Shown: positions 11,543-22,017, counted from the first letter of the stretch. The stretch is 64,000 nucleotides of DNA from Pseudorhizobium banfieldiae (GCF_000967425.1 NZ_FO082820.1:1550001-1614000); one strand, 5' to 3'. Numbers and translations are program-made. The notes: generated from the sequence alone by a model not told the origin.

Positions 11543-12973
11543 ATGCCAATCGATATCCTCATGCCCGCCCTTTCTCCGACCATGGAAGAGGGCACCCTCA
11601 GCAAGTGGCTGAAGAAGGAAGGCGACACGGTCGCGTCCGGTGACGTCATTGCTGAAATCGAGACCGACAAGGCGACCATGGAAGTGGAAGCCGTGGATGA
11701 AGGCGTGATCGGCAAGCTGCTGGTCGAGGCCGGCACCGAAAACGTCAAGGTCAATACGCCGATTGCCGTGCTGCTGCAGGAAGGCGAGAACGCTGATTCC
11801 ATTTCGGCGGAAAAGCCCGCCCAGCCGGAAGCGGCAAAGGCCGATGCCGATACGCCGGCCGCGACCTCGGACGCTGCAGGCGGCAAGGCGCGCGAAGCCA
11901 AGGACGAGCCTGCCTCGTCAGCCGACAACAAGGTCCCGGCACAGCCGAAGGTCGACGTCGCTGCCGATCCGGATATTCCGGAAGGCACCGAGATGGTCTC
12001 CACCACCGTCCGCGAAGCACTGCGTGACGCCATGGCCGAAGAAATGCGCCGTGACGAGACCGTCTTCGTCATGGGCGAGGAAGTTGCCGAATACCAGGGC
12101 GCCTACAAGGTGACCCAGGGCCTGCTGCAGGAATTCGGACCCCGCCGTGTCGTCGACACCCCGATCACCGAGCACGGCTTTGCCGGCGTCGGCGTCGGTG
12201 CGGCCATGGCCGGCCTTCGCCCGATCGTCGAGTTCATGACCTTCAACTTCGCCATGCAAGCGATTGACCAGATCATCAACTCTGCCGCCAAGACGCTTTA
12301 CATGTCCGGCGGCCAGATGGGCGCGCCGATGGTCTTTCGCGGCCCGAACGGTGCTGCTGCCCGCGTGGCGGCCCAGCACAGCCAGGACTACGCGGCCTGG
12401 TATTCCAGCATTCCCGGCCTGAAGGTGGTCATGCCCTACACGGCGGCCGATGCGAAGGGCCTGCTGAAAGCGGCCATCCGGGATCCGAACCCGGTGATCT
12501 TCCTGGAAAACGAGATCCTCTACGGCCAGTCCTTCGACGTGCCGAAGATGGATGATTTCGTCCTGCCGATCGGCAAGGCCCGCATCCACAAGCAGGGCAA
12601 GGACGCGACGATCGTCTCCTTCGGCATCGGCATGACCTATGCGACGAAGGCGGTCGCCGAACTGGAGAAGGAAGGCATCGACGTCGAACTGATCGATCTC
12701 CGCACCCTGCGCCCGATGGACCTGCCCACCGTCATCGAATCGGTGAAGAAGACCGGCCGTCTCGTCACCGTCGAGGAAGGCTATCCGCAGAACTCGGTGG
12801 GCACGGAAATCGCCACCCGCGTCATGCAGCAGGCCTTTGACTATCTCGATGCGCCGATCCTGACGATTGCCGGCAAGGACGTGCCGATGCCTTATGCGGC
12901 CAACCTCGAGAAGCTGGCCCTGCCGAATGTCGGCGAGGTCGTCCAGGCGGTGAAGACCGTCTGCTACAAGTAA
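11543..12973 (+). CDS. pdhB: Pyruvate dehydrogenase E1 component, beta subunit, with N-terminal lipoyl domain
   Basis: Beta subunit of the E1 heterotetramer, contributing half of the ThDP site. It has 476 residues, against about 330 for a bare E1-beta, because a lipoyl domain (residues 1-78; lipoylated Lys is K43 in [10 protein letters not shown]) and an Ala/Pro/Lys-rich linker (about 90-145) precede the transketolase-type domain that starts at [14 protein letters not shown]. This fused form is known from rhizobia and other alphaproteobacteria. The ATG at 11543 gives the standard lipoyl start [17 protein letters not shown]. The lipoyl-domain DNA is almost identical to that of pdhC. Confidence 0.96.
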   Translation: MPIDILMPALSPTMEEGTLSKWLKKEGDTVASGDVIAEIETDKATMEVEAVDEGVIGKLLVEAGTENVKVNTPIAVLLQEGENADSISAEKPAQPEAAKADADTPAATSDAAGGKAREAKDEPASSADNKVPAQPKVDVAADPDIPEGTEMVSTTVREALRDAMAEEMRRDETVFVMGEEVAEYQGAYKVTQGLLQEFGPRRVVDTPITEHGFAGVGVGAAMAGLRPIVEFMTFNFAMQAIDQIINSAAKTLYMSGGQMGAPMVFRGPNGAAARVAAQHSQDYAAWYSSIPGLKVVMPYTAADAKGLLKAAIRDPNPVIFLENEILYGQSFDVPKMDDFVLPIGKARIHKQGKDATIVSFGIGMTYATKAVAELEKEGIDVELIDLRTLRPMDLPTVIESVKKTGRLVTVEEGYPQNSVGTEIATRVMQQAFDYLDAPILTIAGKDVPMPYAANLEKLALPNVGEVVQAVKTVCYK

Positions 12974-12986
12974 GGGGAGGCGTCCG

Positions 12987-14360
12987 ATGCCGATCAACAT
13001 CACCATGCCCGCCCTTTCTCCCACGATGGAAGAGGGCAATCTTGCCAAGTGGCTGGTCAAGGAAGGCGACAAGGTTGCCCCCGGCGACGTGATTGCTGAG
13101 ATCGAGACCGACAAGGCGACCATGGAAGTGGAAGCCGTGGATGAAGGCACGGTGGCGAAGATCGTCGTCCCGGCCGGCACCGAGGCGGTCAAGGTCAACG
13201 CCCTGATCGCAATCCTCGCCGGTGAAGGCGAGGATGTGAAGGACGCCGCTGCCGCCGGTGGGGCATCGGCGGAAGCACCGAAGCCTGCCGCCGCTCCGGC
13301 CGAAGCCAAGGCGGAAGCGCCGAAAGCAGAAGCCGCCAAGCCGCAGGCGGAGCAGCCGGTAGCAGATGCGGCGCCCGCGGCCTCGACACCTGCGCCCAAG
13401 GCTGCCTCCGGCGAACGCATCTTCGCCTCGCCGCTGGCACGTCGTCTCGCCAAAGAAGCCGGGCTCGATCTGTCGGCCGTTTCCGGCTCGGGCCCGCATG
13501 GCCGCGTGGTCAAGGCGGACGTCGAGAAGGCTGCGGCCTCCGGTACGGCGAAAGCCGCGCCGGCTGCTGCTGCCGCATCCCAAGCGGCTGCCCCTGCCAT
13601 GGCCAAGGGCCCCTCGGACGATGCGGTCCTCAAGCTCTTTGCCGAAGGCTCCTACGAACTCCTGCCGCATGACGGAATGCGCAAGACGATTGCATCACGC
13701 CTGACGGAATCGACGCAGACCGTTCCCTCCTACACCGTGTCGATGGATTGCGAGCTCGACGCGCTGATGAAGCTGCGCGCCGAGATCAACGCTTCGGCTC
13801 CCGTAAAGAAGACGGAGAAGGGCGAGGTTCCGGCCTTCAAGCTCTCGGTCAACGACTTCATCATCAAGGCGATGGCCCTCGCGCTGCGGGACGTGCCGAT
13901 GGCGAATGCCTCCTGGACCTCGACGGCACGCGTGCTGCACAAGCATGCCGATGTTGGCGTGGCCGTTGCCATTCCCGACGGCCTGATCACGCCGATCGTC
14001 CGCAAGGCCGAGCAGAAGACGCTGTCCGCCATCTCCAACGAGGTGAAGGATCTCGCCAAGCGGGCGCGCGACAAGAAGCTGAAGCCTGAGGAATATCAGG
14101 GCGGCACAACGTCGGTTTCCAATCTCGGCATGTACGGCGTCTCCAGCTTCACCTCGATCGTCAACCTGCCGCAGGCTTCAATCGTCTCGATCGGCGCCGG
14201 CGTCGAGAAGCCGGTCGTCAGAAACGGCGAGATCAAGATCGGCACGGTCATGACGGCAACCTTCGCCTTCGATCATCGGGTCATCGATGGTGCCCTCGGC
14301 GCGGAGCTCGCCTCTGCCTTCAAGCGCTATGTCGAAAACCCGATGGCGATGCTCGTCTGA
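12987..14360 (+). CDS. pdhC: Dihydrolipoamide acetyltransferase, E2 of pyruvate dehydrogenase
   Basis: Core subunit that transfers the acetyl group from lipoamide to CoA. In order: one lipoyl domain (1-78, lipoyl Lys K43), an Ala/Pro/Lys-rich flexible linker (about 80-143), the peripheral-subunit-binding domain (about 144-183, [17 protein letters not shown]), a second linker, and the catalytic domain (about 225-457) with the active-site motif [13 protein letters not shown]430 and D434. It starts 13 bp after pdhB with AGGGGAGG upstream and ends 13 bp before the SGNH hydrolase gene. Confidence 0.97.
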   Translation: MPINITMPALSPTMEEGNLAKWLVKEGDKVAPGDVIAEIETDKATMEVEAVDEGTVAKIVVPAGTEAVKVNALIAILAGEGEDVKDAAAAGGASAEAPKPAAAPAEAKAEAPKAEAAKPQAEQPVADAAPAASTPAPKAASGERIFASPLARRLAKEAGLDLSAVSGSGPHGRVVKADVEKAAASGTAKAAPAAAAASQAAAPAMAKGPSDDAVLKLFAEGSYELLPHDGMRKTIASRLTESTQTVPSYTVSMDCELDALMKLRAEINASAPVKKTEKGEVPAFKLSVNDFIIKAMALALRDVPMANASWTSTARVLHKHADVGVAVAIPDGLITPIVRKAEQKTLSAISNEVKDLAKRARDKKLKPEEYQGGTTSVSNLGMYGVSSFTSIVNLPQASIVSIGAGVEKPVVRNGEIKIGTVMTATFAFDHRVIDGALGAELASAFKRYVENPMAMLV

Positions 14361-14373
14361 CGCGGAAGAGCCG

Positions 14374-15015
14374 ATGGCAAAGACCGTCCTCTGCTACGGT
14401 GACTCGCTCACCTGGGGTTACGATCCGGAAGGTCCGGGTCGTCACCTGTTTGAGGACCGCTGGCCAAGCGTGCTGCAGGCGGCTCTCGGTTCAGACGTCA
14501 ATGTCATTGCGGAAGGCTTGAACGGTCGCACCACCGGCTATGACGATCACCTGGCGGATTGCGAGCGCAATGGCGTGAAGACGCTGCCGACGGTGTTGCA
14601 CAGCCACATGCCGCTCGATCTCGTCATCCTCATGCTCGGCACGAACGACATGAAGCCCGTGATCGCCGGCACGGCGATTGCGGCGCGCCAGGGCATGCAG
14701 CGGCTGGTGGCGCTGGTCCGAAATCATGAATGGTCCTTCGACTACGAAGTTCCGGACATCCTCATCGTCGCGCCGCCGCCGCTTCGCGAGACTGCTGATC
14801 CCGTGTTCGCCGCCATGTTTGCCGGCGGCGTTGAGCAGTCGGCCATGCTCGCATCGCTCTACCGCGACCTCGCCGATGAACTCGGCTGCGGATTCTACGA
14901 TGCGGCTTCGGCCGCGGAGACGACGCCACTCGACGGTGTTCATCTGGACGCCGAAAATACCCGGGCCCTCGGCAAGGGGCTCGAGCCTATCGTACGGATG
15001 ATGTTGGGAATTTGA
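14374..15015 (+). CDS. SGNH/GDSL-family hydrolase (arylesterase-like)
   Basis: Serine hydrolase of the SGNH superfamily, predicted to cleave esters. The 213-residue product carries block I GDSLTWG with nucleophile S11, a block III GTND motif (MLGTNDMKPV), and block V DGVHLDAEN supplying the Asp-His pair. It has no signal peptide, so it should be cytoplasmic. Rhizobial relatives are annotated as arylesterases, but the true substrate is unknown. The ATG is 13 bp after pdhC and GGAAGAG precedes it, so it probably belongs to the pdh transcript. Confidence 0.85.
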   Translation: MAKTVLCYGDSLTWGYDPEGPGRHLFEDRWPSVLQAALGSDVNVIAEGLNGRTTGYDDHLADCERNGVKTLPTVLHSHMPLDLVILMLGTNDMKPVIAGTAIAARQGMQRLVALVRNHEWSFDYEVPDILIVAPPPLRETADPVFAAMFAGGVEQSAMLASLYRDLADELGCGFYDAASAAETTPLDGVHLDAENTRALGKGLEPIVRMMLGI

Positions 15016-15112
15016 CGCTCTTTGGTGACGGAATTGACTACGATCAAAGAGAAAGCAGGTGCGACGGATATGGCTGGTTCCATCGATTGATGGACAAAGA
15101 GGAGACCGAGCC

Positions 15113-15352
15113 ATGTCGAACACGCCTCACGAAATTCACGACGAATTTCCGGAATACGCCGACAAGATCCATTCGCTGAAGGTCAGCAATGAGCATTTTG
15201 CCGGTCTGCTCGAGAACTATCGCGACGTCAATCGTGCGATCCATCGGGCTGAAACGGAAGTGGAGCCGGTCGGCGACGCGCATATGGAAGACATGCGCAA
15301 GCGCCGGATGGTTCTGAAGGATGAGATCTACGGGATGCTGGCCAAGGCGTAA
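15113..15352 (+). CDS. DUF465 (YdcH-like) small protein
   Basis: A 79-residue helical protein of the DUF465 family; function unknown. It shows HEIHDEFPEYADKIHSLKVSNEHF and the EVEPVGDAHMEDMRKRRMVLKDEIY block that defines the family, consistent with a helical hairpin. The ATG at 15113 is preceded by AAAGAGGAG. It sits between the pdh genes and lpdA. A longer in-frame start at 15059 encodes an atypical leader and is not preferred. Confidence 0.85.
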   Translation: MSNTPHEIHDEFPEYADKIHSLKVSNEHFAGLLENYRDVNRAIHRAETEVEPVGDAHMEDMRKRRMVLKDEIYGMLAKA

Positions 15353-15425
15353 CGCCTGGTACTTCATCCCCCGGGAGGCTCGGCGAAAGCCGGGCCTGTT
15401 CCGACAGACAAGGAGATGAAGGCCC

Positions 15426-16871
15426 GTGTCCAACGCTTATGACGTCATCATCATCGGCTCCGGCCCCGGCGGCTACATCGCCGCGATCCGTGCGGCACAG
15501 CTTGGCATGAAGGTCGCGGTCGTCGAACGCGAGCACCTAGCCGGCATCTGCTCGAACTGGGGCTGCATCCCTACCAAGGCGCTGCTCCGGTCGGCTGACG
15601 TCATGCACAGCGCCAGCCATGCGAAGGACTACGGCCTGACGCTCGAAGGCTCGATCAAGCCCGACATCAAGGCGATCGTGGCCCGCTCCCGCGGCATCGC
15701 CCATCGCATGAACAACGGCGTCGGATTCCTGTTCAAGAAGAACAAGGTCGACATCATCTGGGGCGAGGCGAAGCTCACCAAGCCGGGCGAGGTGGTCGTC
15801 GGCAAGATCTCCAAGCCCATCGTCCAGCCGCAGGGCCCGGTGCCGAAGAACACCCTGGGCGAGGGCACCTATACCGCGAAGCACATCATCGTAGCGACCG
15901 GCGCGCGGCCGCGCGCACTGCCCGGCATCGAGCCGGACGGCAAGCTGATCTGGACCTATTTCGAGGCCATGAAGCCGGAGGAAATGCCGAAGTCGCTGCT
16001 CGTCATGGGCTCCGGCGCGATCGGCATCGAGTTTGCCAGCTTCTACCGCACCATGGGCGTCGACGTCACCGTCGTCGAGATCATGAAGCAGGTCATGCCG
16101 GTGGAAGATGCGGAGATCTCCGCACTGGCGAAGAAGCAGTTCGAGCGCCAGGGCATGAAGATCCTGCTCGAGGCCAAGGTCGCCAAGGTCGAGAAGGGCG
16201 CCGACTCCGTCACCGCCACGATCGAATTGAAGGATGGCAAGACGCAAGCGATCACCGCCGACCGGATGATCTCGGCCGTCGGTGTACAGGCTAATATCGA
16301 GGGCATTGGTCTGGAAGCGGTCGGGGTCAAGACGGACCGCGGCTTCATCGCGATCGACGGCTACGGCAAGACCAATGTCCCCGGCATCTATGCAATCGGC
16401 GATGTCGCCGGCCCGCCGCTGCTCGCCCACAAGGCCGAGCACGAGGCCGTCATCTGCATCGAGAAGATTGCCGGCCTGCCAAATGTTCATCCGATGGACA
16501 AGGCGAAGATCCCGGGCTGCACCTATTGCAACCCGCAGGTCGCCTCCGTCGGTCTGACGGAAGCGAAGGCGAAGGAAGAGGGCCGGGACGTCCGCGTCGG
16601 CCGCTTCCCCTTCGTCGCCAACGGCAAGGCGATCGCGCTCGGCGAAGACCAGGGTCTCGTCAAGACGATCTTCGACAAGAAGACCGGCGAACTCCTCGGC
16701 GCCCATATGGTCGGCGCGGAGGTGACCGAACTCATTCAAGGTTTCGTCGTCGCCATGAATCTCGAAACGACGGAAGAAGACCTGATGCACACGATCTTCC
16801 CGCATCCGACCATTTCGGAAACGATGAAGGAAAGCGTGCTGGATGCCTATGGCCGGGCCCTGAACGCCTGA
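15426..16871 (+). CDS. lpdA: Dihydrolipoamide dehydrogenase (E3)
   Basis: FAD-dependent enzyme that reoxidises dihydrolipoamide with NAD+; the E3 partner of the pdhABC products. The 481-residue product has the FAD dinucleotide motif GSGPGG near residue 11, the redox disulfide C42-x4-C47 in GICSNWGCIPTKALL, an NAD-binding GSGAIGIEF segment, and the C-terminal dimerisation domain with the catalytic His-Glu stretch (HPHPTISETMKESV type). The start is GTG at 15426 with AAGGAG 10 bases upstream; the nearest upstream ATG is out of frame. Its place next to pdh and lipA supports assignment to pyruvate dehydrogenase. Confidence 0.96.
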   Translation: MSNAYDVIIIGSGPGGYIAAIRAAQLGMKVAVVEREHLAGICSNWGCIPTKALLRSADVMHSASHAKDYGLTLEGSIKPDIKAIVARSRGIAHRMNNGVGFLFKKNKVDIIWGEAKLTKPGEVVVGKISKPIVQPQGPVPKNTLGEGTYTAKHIIVATGARPRALPGIEPDGKLIWTYFEAMKPEEMPKSLLVMGSGAIGIEFASFYRTMGVDVTVVEIMKQVMPVEDAEISALAKKQFERQGMKILLEAKVAKVEKGADSVTATIELKDGKTQAITADRMISAVGVQANIEGIGLEAVGVKTDRGFIAIDGYGKTNVPGIYAIGDVAGPPLLAHKAEHEAVICIEKIAGLPNVHPMDKAKIPGCTYCNPQVASVGLTEAKAKEEGRDVRVGRFPFVANGKAIALGEDQGLVKTIFDKKTGELLGAHMVGAEVTELIQGFVVAMNLETTEEDLMHTIFPHPTISETMKESVLDAYGRALNA

Positions 16872-16945
16872 CCCGCTAAATCGGTGCCGGCTTGTTCCAG
16901 GGGCCGGTATCTCCCACATGTGAAGTCTCGATCGGAGGAACTGCA

Positions 16946-17194
16946 ATGGAAGGCGTGGGCTGGTTTGGGGCCATTATCATCGGCGGGCTGGCAGGCTGGC
17001 TTGCCGGCAAGTTCATGGACCTGCGCTATGGCCTGTTTATGAACATCTTCATCGGCATCGTTGGTGCCATCGGCGCCAACGCCGTCTTCGAAGGCGCCGA
17101 CATCCATGTCGCAGACGGATGGCTGGGTTTCCTGGTGACAGGTTTCATCGGCTCCTGCGTTCTGTTATTCCTCGCAAAAATCGCCCGTCGGTGA
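16946..17194 (+). CDS. GlsB/YeaQ/YmgE-family small membrane protein
   Basis: An 82-residue, very hydrophobic protein of the transglycosylase-associated (GlsB/YeaQ/YmgE) family, with three predicted membrane segments: WFGAIIIGGLAGWLAGKF, LFMNIFIGIVGAIGANAVF and WLGFLVTGFIGSCVLLFLA. The glycine-rich first helix and the GKFM boundary are family features. Members are often stress-induced but have no established biochemical function. CGGAGGAA lies 5 bases before the ATG. It lies between lpdA and lipA, probably in the same transcript. Confidence 0.85.
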   Translation: MEGVGWFGAIIIGGLAGWLAGKFMDLRYGLFMNIFIGIVGAIGANAVFEGADIHVADGWLGFLVTGFIGSCVLLFLAKIARR

Positions 17195-17228
17195 CGGGAG
17201 CCGCTGACGCGGCAAAGGCAGGTAAGTG

Positions 17229-18203
17229 ATGGTAACCATTCTCGACAGGACCGCTGCGGAAGATCTCAAGCGCGTCCGCCATCCGGAAAAGGCGCATCGT
17301 CCGGACACTGAAGTCTTGCGCAAGCCGGAATGGATCCGGGTCAAGGCGCCTGTTTCCAAGGGCTATGCCGAAACCCGCTCGATCGTGAAGGAAAACAAGC
17401 TCGTCACCGTCTGCGAGGAGGCCGGCTGCCCGAACATCGGCGAGTGCTGGGACAAGAAGCACGCTACCTTCATGATCATGGGCGAAATCTGTACCCGCGC
17501 CTGTGCCTTCTGCAACGTGACGACGGGCCGCCCCAATGCGCTCGACCTGGACGAGCCGGAGAATGTCGCCAAGGCCGTGCGCCAGATGGGTCTCTCCCAC
17601 GTCGTCATCACCTCCGTTGATCGCGACGACCTCGACGACGGCGGCGCCGAGCACTTCGAGAAGGTGATCTGGGCGATTCGCGCGGCATCGCCGCTGACCA
17701 CGATCGAGATCCTGACGCCGGACTTCCTCAAGAAGCCAGGCGCGCTGGAACGCGTCGTCGCCGCCAAGCCGGACGTCTTCAACCACAACCTGGAAACGGT
17801 GCCGGGTAATTACCTGACGGTTCGCCCCGGCGCCCGCTATTTCCACTCGGTCCGCCTGTTGCAGCGGGTGAAGGAACTCGATCCGACGATGTTCACCAAG
17901 TCCGGCATCATGGTCGGACTCGGCGAGGAGCGGAACGAGGTACTGCAACTGATGGATGACCTGCGAACCGCAGACGTCGACTTCCTCACCATCGGTCAGT
18001 ATCTGCAGCCCACCCGCAAGCACCACAAGGTCGAGCGCTTCGTCACCCCGGAAGAATTCAAGTCCTACGAGACCATCGCCTATACCAAGGGCTTCTTGAT
18101 GGTCTCGTCCAGTCCGCTGACCCGCTCTTCCCATCACGCCGGCGACGACTTTGCCCGTCTCAAGGCGGCCCGCGAGCGGAAGCTTCTGGCCGCCGCGGAA
18201 TAG
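17229..18203 (+). CDS. lipA: Lipoyl synthase
   Basis: Radical-SAM enzyme that inserts sulfur into octanoyl groups to make the lipoyl cofactor used by the neighbouring PDH E1-beta and E2 subunits. The 324-residue product has both iron-sulfur motifs: the auxiliary cluster C62-x4-C67-x5-C73 ([13 protein letters not shown]) and the radical-SAM C88-x3-C92-x2-C95 (CTRACAFC). The C-terminal [10 protein letters not shown] provides the third-ligand serine region of the auxiliary cluster. A GTG codon immediately precedes the ATG at 17229; ATG is preferred. A hairpin follows the gene. Confidence 0.97.
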   Translation: MVTILDRTAAEDLKRVRHPEKAHRPDTEVLRKPEWIRVKAPVSKGYAETRSIVKENKLVTVCEEAGCPNIGECWDKKHATFMIMGEICTRACAFCNVTTGRPNALDLDEPENVAKAVRQMGLSHVVITSVDRDDLDDGGAEHFEKVIWAIRAASPLTTIEILTPDFLKKPGALERVVAAKPDVFNHNLETVPGNYLTVRPGARYFHSVRLLQRVKELDPTMFTKSGIMVGLGEERNEVLQLMDDLRTADVDFLTIGQYLQPTRKHHKVERFVTPEEFKSYETIAYTKGFLMVSSSPLTRSSHHAGDDFARLKAARERKLLAAAE

Positions 18204-18219
18204 CTGCCGCGTCATCATG

Positions 18220-18242
18220 GCCGGGACGGCTCCCGTCCCGGC
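18220..18242 (+). terminator. GC-rich hairpin after lipA
   Basis: Perfect 10-bp arms GCCGGGACGG (18220-18229) and CCGTCCCGGC (18233-18242) with a CTC loop, 16 bp after the lipA stop. The following bases (TCTTGCC) lack a real T run, so termination may be partial, leaving some readthrough into ratA. Confidence 0.6.
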
Positions 18243-18279
18243 TCTTGCCATCCCCTGCTCCCGGCATTAGCTCTCCACC

Positions 18280-18723
18280 ATGCCCAAGTTCGAGACTCAT
18301 CGCCCCGTCAAGCATTCGCCCAAGCAGATGTATGATCTGGTGGCCGATGTGGAGAAATACCCGGAATTCCTTCCGCTTTGCGAGGCGCTGACGGTCCGGT
18401 CCCGCAAGGAGCGCGATGGCAAGACGCTGCTGATTGCCGACATGACTGTCGGCTACAAGGCGATACGCGAGACCTTCACGACGCAGGTCCTCCTCAACCC
18501 TGAAGAACTGGCGATCGACGTGAAGTACATTGAGGGCCCGTTTCGCTACCTGGACAACCGCTGGCGGTTTGAACCGGCCGGCGAGGGATGCAAGGTGCAC
18601 TTCTTCATCGACTATGAATTCAAGAGCCGGATCTTGGGCGCCGTGATGGGCTCGATGTTCGACCGTGCCTTCCGCATGTTCGCTGAAGCCTTCGAGGCGA
18701 GGGCGGACCGGGTGTACGGCTGA
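18280..18723 (+). CDS. RatA/Coq10-family START-domain protein
   Basis: A 147-residue single-domain protein of the polyketide cyclase/START superfamily, RatA/Coq10 branch. It begins PKFETHRPVKHSPKQMYDLVADVEKYPEFLPLCEAL, the family hallmark, and ends VMGSMFDRAFRMFAEAFEARAD. In mitochondria and alphaproteobacteria Coq10-type members bind ubiquinone and support respiration; E. coli RatA has been described as acting on ribosome subunit association. The ubiquinone-chaperone role seems likelier here, but the sequence cannot settle it. It is 76 bp downstream of lipA. Confidence 0.85.
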   Translation: MPKFETHRPVKHSPKQMYDLVADVEKYPEFLPLCEALTVRSRKERDGKTLLIADMTVGYKAIRETFTTQVLLNPEELAIDVKYIEGPFRYLDNRWRFEPAGEGCKVHFFIDYEFKSRILGAVMGSMFDRAFRMFAEAFEARADRVYG

Positions 18724-18807
18724 ATCGAAGACATCCGGCGGCACACTCAAATCTGGAGCAGCGCTGGAACTTCTGGATCAAAAACGGCTCACGCCCGTTG
18801 AGGGGCG

Positions 18808-20130
18808 ATGCTAGATCTCAGCGACTGGTCACCTGATCCCTATATCCTGGTTCTGACGGGACTGGGCTTCCTCATAGCGCTCGTTGCCTGGTTGCCTCTG
18901 GCGCTCAAGCGCCTCCCTTTGTCATTGCCGATCGTCTGCATTGCCTTGGGTGCAGCATTGTTTCTGAGCCCGGCGGTCTCCGATGAGCCACTGCCTCTGA
19001 CCTATCCCGAATTTACGGAGCGCTTTACCGAATTCGTGGTGATCATCGCACTGATGGGCGCCGGCCTGAAGCTCGACCGCGTTTTCAGTTGGCGGCGATG
19101 GAGCGTGACCTGGCGTCTGCTGGCGATCACGATGCCCATGAGCATTGCCGCCATCACGGTTCTGGGGGTGTGGGGGCTCGGCCTGCCATGGGCAATGGCC
19201 TTGCTTCTCGGTGCGAGTCTGGCGCCGACCGATCCAGTTCTGGCCGCCGACGTGCAGGTCGGCCCTCCAAAGACCGGGGAGGAAGATGAGGTGCGGTTCG
19301 GCCTCACATCAGAGGCGGGGCTGAACGACGGCCTGGCCTTCCCGTTCGTGAACCTTGCAATCGCGCTCAGTGTCTACGCTGCCAAAGGTGAACCATGGCT
19401 GGAGAAGTGGATACTTCACAGCGTTCTTTGGGAGGTTGGTGCCGGCATCGTCGGCGGCTGGTTGGTCGGCCGCATCTTCGGCTGGCTCACCTTCAGAGTC
19501 CCCGCTGATACCAAGCTCGCCCAGACGGGAGACGGCCTGATTGCAATCGCCGCGACCTTCGTCTCCTATGGCCTCACCGAAATCATCGAGTGCTATGGCT
19601 TCCTCGCCGTCTTCGTGACCGCCCTCACGCTTCGCCATGCACATCGCGAGCACGACTTTCATCGGGAGATGCACGACGTCACGGAGCAGGTCGAGCGCCT
19701 GGCGATGATGATCCTGCTGTTGCTTTTTGGTGGTGCATTGGTGACCGGCCTGCTTGCGCCGCTTCGCTTCGCTGATATCGTCGCGGCAGTTCTCATCCTG
19801 ATCGTCATAAGGCCACTGGGCGGGTTGATCGGCCTCATCGGGCTGGACGCCGCCTGGAGAGAAAAACTGACCATCTCCTTCTTCGGCATCCGTGGCGTCG
19901 GTTCGTTCTATTACCTTGCCTATGGCCTCAACCATATGCCCGTTGAAGGCGGTGAGCGTCTCTGGGCCATCGTGGGCCTGGTGGTGCTGCTGTCCGTCCT
20001 CCTGCACGGCTTGACGGTGACCCCGGTCATGCGGCTGCTTGACCGTAGCCGAGGGAGGGATCCCGATGCCACGGGCGTGCCTCCGCCCGGTTTGCAGGGG
20101 CCTGCTTCGGAGGCAATCTCAGAAAACTAG
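18808..20130 (+). CDS. Cation:proton antiporter (CPA family, NhaP-like)
   Basis: A 440-residue polytopic membrane protein of the monovalent cation:proton antiporter superfamily. About twelve to thirteen hydrophobic segments can be read, with the conserved acidic core regions GASLAPTDPVLAADV and EAGLNDGLAFPFVNLAI typical of CPA1/NhaP-type exchangers, and the late FFGIRGVGSFYYLAYGLNH segment. It presumably exchanges Na+ or K+ for H+ at the inner membrane. There is no C-terminal RCK/TrkA-N domain. The gene stands alone and converges on cinA. Confidence 0.85.
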   Translation: MLDLSDWSPDPYILVLTGLGFLIALVAWLPLALKRLPLSLPIVCIALGAALFLSPAVSDEPLPLTYPEFTERFTEFVVIIALMGAGLKLDRVFSWRRWSVTWRLLAITMPMSIAAITVLGVWGLGLPWAMALLLGASLAPTDPVLAADVQVGPPKTGEEDEVRFGLTSEAGLNDGLAFPFVNLAIALSVYAAKGEPWLEKWILHSVLWEVGAGIVGGWLVGRIFGWLTFRVPADTKLAQTGDGLIAIAATFVSYGLTEIIECYGFLAVFVTALTLRHAHREHDFHREMHDVTEQVERLAMMILLLLFGGALVTGLLAPLRFADIVAAVLILIVIRPLGGLIGLIGLDAAWREKLTISFFGIRGVGSFYYLAYGLNHMPVEGGERLWAIVGLVVLLSVLLHGLTVTPVMRLLDRSRGRDPDATGVPPPGLQGPASEAISEN

Positions 20131-20191
20131 CTTGATGATCGCCGAGGGAGGCGAAGACTGCGGCAGTGGCCAACATTGGATGTGTTCGCCA

Positions 20192-20695
20192 TCACTTGGT
20201 TTCGGCCGCCTCCAGCAACATCTCCAGTGCCGTCCGCACCGTCGCGAGCCTGACCTCGCTGCGGCCGATCGACCCGTAGCGCATTTCCCGGTGGATCAGG
20301 ATGCCGGCTCGCGTCTGGGCGGCAAGATGCACGAGACCCACCGGCTTTTCAGTTGACCCACCGGTCGGGCCTGCAATCCCCGTGACGGCAACCGCCGCGC
20401 TGGCGCGGGACCGGTAGAGGGCACCGTGCGCCATTTGCAGCGCGACTTCGCGCGAAACCGCGCCGTAGGCCGCAAGGCTTCTCTCCGAGACGCCAAGCAG
20501 GTCCACCTTTGCCTCGTTCGTATAGGTTACGAAGCCGCGGTCGACGACGGCAGACGACCCGGAAATCTCCGTTAGGGCGCCGGCAATCAACCCGCCGGTG
20601 CAGGATTCGGCCGTGGACAGCATCTGCTGGTGTTCGCGGTAAAGAGCGATGACTTGGCTCGCCGCCCGTCCGATATCCGCGGGGAAGAGACTCAT
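20192..20695 (-). CDS. CinA-family C-terminal domain protein (PncC-type NMN amidohydrolase)
   Basis: A 167-residue protein consisting only of the CinA C-terminal domain (COG1546). PncC-type members deamidate nicotinamide mononucleotide in pyridine nucleotide recycling. Diagnostic blocks are [38 protein letters not shown] and [23 protein letters not shown]. The N-terminal molybdopterin-binding-like domain of full-length CinA is absent, as is normal for the short form. The start at 20695 overlaps the ispDF stop (ATGA), so the two are translationally coupled. Confidence 0.88.
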   Translation of the reverse strand: MSLFPADIGRAASQVIALYREHQQMLSTAESCTGGLIAGALTEISGSSAVVDRGFVTYTNEAKVDLLGVSERSLAAYGAVSREVALQMAHGALYRSRASAAVAVTGIAGPTGGSTEKPVGLVHLAAQTRAGILIHREMRYGSIGRSEVRLATVRTALEMLLEAAETK

Positions 20696-21873
20696 GACCC
20701 GCGTCCGGAATACACGACTGTTGCCGTCGCGATGGCGGCGATGCCCTCGCGTCGACCGACAAAGCCGATCTGCTCGTTCGTGGTGGCCTTGACCGAACAG
20801 CGCTCGAGGTCGATCCGGAGGATATCGGCCATCGTCTCGCGCATTGCCTGCCGGTGGGGGCCGATCTTCGGCGCTTCGGCAATCAGCGAGACGTCCGCAT
20901 TCAAGATGGTGCCGCCATTCTCGCGAACGATCTCCGCGGCGCGCGCCAGGAAGATTTTCGACGGCGCACCCTTCCACTGGGGGTCCGAGGGCGGGAAATG
21001 ATCGCCGATGTCACCGGCGCCGCAGGTCGCCAGCAGCGCATCGGTCAGCGCATGGAGTCCGACATCGGCATCCGAATGTCCCTTCAGCCTCTGGTCGTGT
21101 GGGATGAACACGCCACACAGCGTGACCCCGTCTCCCGGCTCCAACTGGTGCACGTCATAGCCGTTGCCGGTCCGCACGTCCGGAAGTGCCGCCGCCGAAA
21201 GTCTCTCGTCCGCCATAATGATGTCCCGCCTTACTGTCAGTTTCACGTTTTCCGGAGAGCCTTCCACGATGGCAACCGGAACCCCAGCCCACTCGGCGAT
21301 GGAACAGTCGTCCGTGAAGTCGCTACGCTGGGCAGCTGCCCTCTCATGTGCCGCAAGAATTGTCGCCAACCTGAAGCTCTGCGGGGTCTGGGCCGCATAA
21401 AGCCCCTCCCGCGAAATGGTCTCGACTACGCGCCCCTCCGTGACCCGCTTGAGCGTATCCGTGACCGGAAGGGCAGGCAGCACGGCGTCGTCGCCCGCCT
21501 CCAGCCGGGCAGCGATGCGATCAAGCAGCGCCCGGTCGACGAAGGGACGGGCGCCGTCATGGATCATCACATGCGTCGCCTCCAGCGCCGCGACCGCCTG
21601 CAGGCCGGCAAGGACCGACTGCTGGCGCGTCGCGCCTCCCGTGACCGTCGTCACGCGTTCCATGGCGAGGCCGCTGACGGCCGCCTCGAACAGGAGCTTG
21701 TCATCCGGATGGATGACGACGACGATCGGTCCGGCCTTCGACCAATCGAGGAAGGCCTTCAGCGTGTGCGCGATCACGGCGCTGCCGCCGATCCTGCGAT
21801 ACTGCTTCGGTCCCTCTGCAGATCCTGCCCGTTCCCCACGTCCGGCTGCGACAATGACGATCCCGATATTCAT
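20692..21873 (-). CDS. ispDF: Bifunctional IspD/IspF of the MEP isoprenoid pathway
   Basis: Fusion of 2-C-methyl-D-erythritol 4-phosphate cytidylyltransferase (IspD, residues about 1-230, with [12 protein letters not shown] and GPKQY nucleotide-binding residues) and 2-C-methyl-D-erythritol 2,4-cyclodiphosphate synthase (IspF, about 233-393, beginning [15 protein letters not shown] with the metal-binding DxH and continuing [18 protein letters not shown]). The two catalyse non-consecutive steps of isoprenoid precursor synthesis, and this fusion is characteristic of alphaproteobacteria. The 393-residue length is as expected. It is the upstream gene of a two-gene unit with the CinA-family gene and is divergent from dusB. 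Confidence 0.97.
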   Translation of the reverse strand: MNIGIVIVAAGRGERAGSAEGPKQYRRIGGSAVIAHTLKAFLDWSKAGPIVVVIHPDDKLLFEAAVSGLAMERVTTVTGGATRQQSVLAGLQAVAALEATHVMIHDGARPFVDRALLDRIAARLEAGDDAVLPALPVTDTLKRVTEGRVVETISREGLYAAQTPQSFRLATILAAHERAAAQRSDFTDDCSIAEWAGVPVAIVEGSPENVKLTVRRDIIMADERLSAAALPDVRTGNGYDVHQLEPGDGVTLCGVFIPHDQRLKGHSDADVGLHALTDALLATCGAGDIGDHFPPSDPQWKGAPSKIFLARAAEIVRENGGTILNADVSLIAEAPKIGPHRQAMRETMADILRIDLERCSVKATTNEQIGFVGRREGIAAIATATVVYSGRGS

Positions 21874-22017
21874 GATGAGGGCGGCTCACGCTCAACTGAC
21901 ACATTCGATTGACAGGGGATGACTATAGACTCACAAGGCGTTTTGCCAGCCGCCCGCCCCGTTCTTCTTTCCACACGATTGCTCTTGTGGAAGGCGAAGA
22001 GAGTGGCTAAAAATGAT

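Noticed and set aside
11918..13633. Long minus-strand frame opposite pdhB/pdhC
   Set aside because: Spans two genes and their linker regions with low-complexity Ala/Ser sequence, as expected from the antisense of Ala/Pro linkers.
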